From Anaerolineae bacterium (lineage in GTDB: Bacteria > Chloroflexota > Anaerolineae > Promineifilales > Promineifilaceae): a stretch of 6,127 bases of DNA. Both the position numbers and the translations under genes were made by a program. Positions 5,064 through 6,127 of this stretch are shown here, piece after piece. Location: assembly GCA_014879345.1 (NCBI GenBank), contig JACSSI010000325.1:1-6127 (forward strand). The letters run 5' to 3'. The notes below the pieces were generated by a model. That model was not told the origin of the DNA. It searched no databases and saw only the letters and a program-made list of their open reading frames with translations. The first letter of the stretch is position 1; each line of letters starts with the position of its first letter.

Positions 5064-6044
5064 CTACTCATCTGCCACCGTCACAATCACATTGCCCACT
5101 TTTTGGCCTGATTCTACATAGCGGTGTGCTTCGGCCATGTCCGCCAATGCATAGCGCTTGTCGATGATGGTTTTGAGTTTTCCGGCGACCATCAACTCTG
5201 ACAGGAATTCAAGATCAACAACTTGCGGATTGGTCATCTCGAACAATACTTTTTTGCTGCCCCGTGACGCCCATTTGCCGCGTATGAACTGAGTTAAGCC
5301 AGAGGGATTGGCGATGAGATAACGGCCGTTTTCATTCAGTGCTTGCATACTACCGGCAAACGGACTCTTGCCAATAATGTCAAAAATCACATCATAACGC
5401 TGCCCGTTTTGCGTAAAATCTTCCCGGGTGTAGTCAATCACATGGTCTGCGCCGAGAGCCAGAAGCGGCTCTAATTTGTGGCTGCTGTCAACGGCCGTTA
5501 CCTCCGCCCCCATATTTTTCGCCAACTGGATGCCAAAGGTGCCAATGCTGCCACCAGCCCCGTTGATCAAAATCTTTTCGCCTGGGTGCAGCGCTGCTTT
5601 GCGTAGAAAGTGCAATGCTTCCAAACCGCCGAGGGGAACGGCCGTTGCCTCTTCATAGCTGATGCTGGCCGGTTTGATGATAAGCGGCGCCTTTACCGAC
5701 ACGCACATATATTCCGCATAACTGCCAAAGCCAAAACCCGCCGAGCCAAACAGGGCGTCCCCCACCTGAAACCGCTGCACCTCTGCCCCAACAGCTTCAA
5801 CATCTCCTGCCAGATAGCCGCCCAAAATCGAAATTCGCTTTGGTTTGCGCACACCAACATACAAGCGCATCGGCAGCCCCACCCAGGATGGAAACTGCAT
5901 ACGCCGCATTTCACAATCACCCGTCGTCACTGTGGTGGCTCTAATCTTGACCAGCACTTCATTCGCTTTGGGCGTCGGTTTTGCCACTTCCCGCAGTTGC
6001 AGCACATCGGGAGCGCCATAGTTTTCCCATACAATTGCTTTCAT
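5064..6044 (-). CDS. NAD(P)-dependent quinone oxidoreductase-like protein, second copy
   Basis: This 326-residue zinc-independent MDR reductase begins MKAIVWENYGAPDVLQLREV and ends YVESGQKVGNVIVTVADE. The GroES-like domain has YLAGDVEAVG (77-86), VGDALFG (94-100) and GSYAEY (107-112). The Rossmann motif NGAGGSIG is at 161-168, LGADHVIDY at 197-205 and FDIIG at 221-225. It differs from the 2100-3041 paralogue by about 13 extra residues around 247-262 (including FIRGKWASRGSKK), likely a substrate-pocket loop, and lacks that protein's acidic tail. No zinc-ligand Cys set is present. ATG 6044 has AGGGA at 6054-6050, five bases upstream. It probably reduces quinone, enone or similar carbonyl substrates with NAD(P)H; the true substrate is unknown. 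It is convergent with the small gene at 4749. Confidence 0.9.
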   Translation of the reverse strand: MKAIVWENYGAPDVLQLREVAKPTPKANEVLVKIRATTVTTGDCEMRRMQFPSWVGLPMRLYVGVRKPKRISILGGYLAGDVEAVGAEVQRFQVGDALFGSAGFGFGSYAEYMCVSVKAPLIIKPASISYEEATAVPLGGLEALHFLRKAALHPGEKILINGAGGSIGTFGIQLAKNMGAEVTAVDSSHKLEPLLALGADHVIDYTREDFTQNGQRYDVIFDIIGKSPFAGSMQALNENGRYLIANPSGLTQFIRGKWASRGSKKVLFEMTNPQVVDLEFLSELMVAGKLKTIIDKRYALADMAEAHRYVESGQKVGNVIVTVADE

Positions 6045-6090
6045 AACTATCCCTGCTTAAACCCTAACCTGGATAAACCAGAAACAAAAA

Positions 6091-6099
6091 ATTATGGCA
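6091..6099 (-). promoter_or_regulatory. possible extended -10 promoter of the second oxidoreductase
   Basis: On the minus strand, TG-C-CATAAT (6099-6091) is an extended -10 pattern about 47 bases before ATG 6044. No good -35 is seen (GTTAAT at 17 bases), which extended -10 promoters tolerate. A short CTGG/CCAG hairpin lies in the leader just downstream. Confidence 0.3.
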
Positions 6100-6127
6100 T
6101 CGAATTGGCGCAAATTAACGCGAAAAA

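Larger units (their letters stand above)
305..5646. repeat. AACGGCCGTT iterated palindrome, ten exact copies
   Basis: Exact copies start at 305, 1042, 1434, 1698, 2487, 4854, 5039, 5321, 5490 and 5637. Degenerate copies with the CGGCCG core lie at 285, 594, 814, 1941 and 2089. Nine exact copies are inside genes, read in all three frames: ERPF at 305; TAV at 1434, 1698, 2487, 5490 and 5637; NGR at 1042, 4854 and 5321. One is intergenic (5039). A random 10-mer would be expected far less than once in a window this size, so this is a highly iterated palindrome comparable in style to cyanobacterial HIP1. Confidence 0.85.

Noticed and set aside
6069..6081. CTGG/CCAG hairpin in the leader of the second oxidoreductase as a terminator
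   Set aside because: It has a four-base stem and no T-run after it on the transcribed strand.

Overview
This window reads as a chromosomal segment of a free-living bacterium of moderate GC content. MutL carries the C-terminal endonuclease motif typical of bacteria that have no MutH. A 10-bp palindrome, AACGGCCGTT, recurs ten times. I associate that palindrome with Chloroflexota (Anaerolineae/Ardenticatenia-like genomes), but this is from memory and cannot be verified here, so the taxonomic placement is tentative.

Layout from left to right. Positions 1-119 (-) hold the first 39 codons of an alpha/beta-hydrolase cut by the window edge. A 124-bp divergent region follows, with a good hydrolase promoter whose -35 box lies in a tandem 8-bp repeat, and possible start signals for mutL. 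Positions 244-2103 (+) are a complete mutL. Its stop overlaps, over TTAA, the stop of a convergent zinc-independent quinone oxidoreductase-like gene at 2100-3041 (-). Positions 3042-3334 are non-coding and contain a degenerate palindromic dispersed repeat.

Positions 3335-4498 (-) form a compact operon: two paralogous four-helix membrane proteins resembling DUF2178, followed by a translationally coupled XRE-type repressor, all behind a near-consensus promoter with repeated TGATGT half-sites. This operon is visibly more AT-rich than its surroundings and, with its flanks, lacks the AACGGCCGTT palindrome, so it looks like an acquired accessory module. Positions 4499-4748 are the divergent control region. 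Positions 4749-5003 (+) encode an unrecognised 84-residue acidic protein. Positions 5064-6044 (-) encode a second oxidoreductase, a clear paralogue of the first.

Functionally, mutL is housekeeping mismatch repair, and the two MDR reductases probably handle quinones, enals or other reactive carbonyls. The membrane-protein/XRE operon is the most system-like element. Its layout recalls autoregulated membrane sensor or immunity modules such as SdpI/SdpR, but only by architecture. I saw no tRNA, rRNA, CRISPR array, insertion sequence or integrase.
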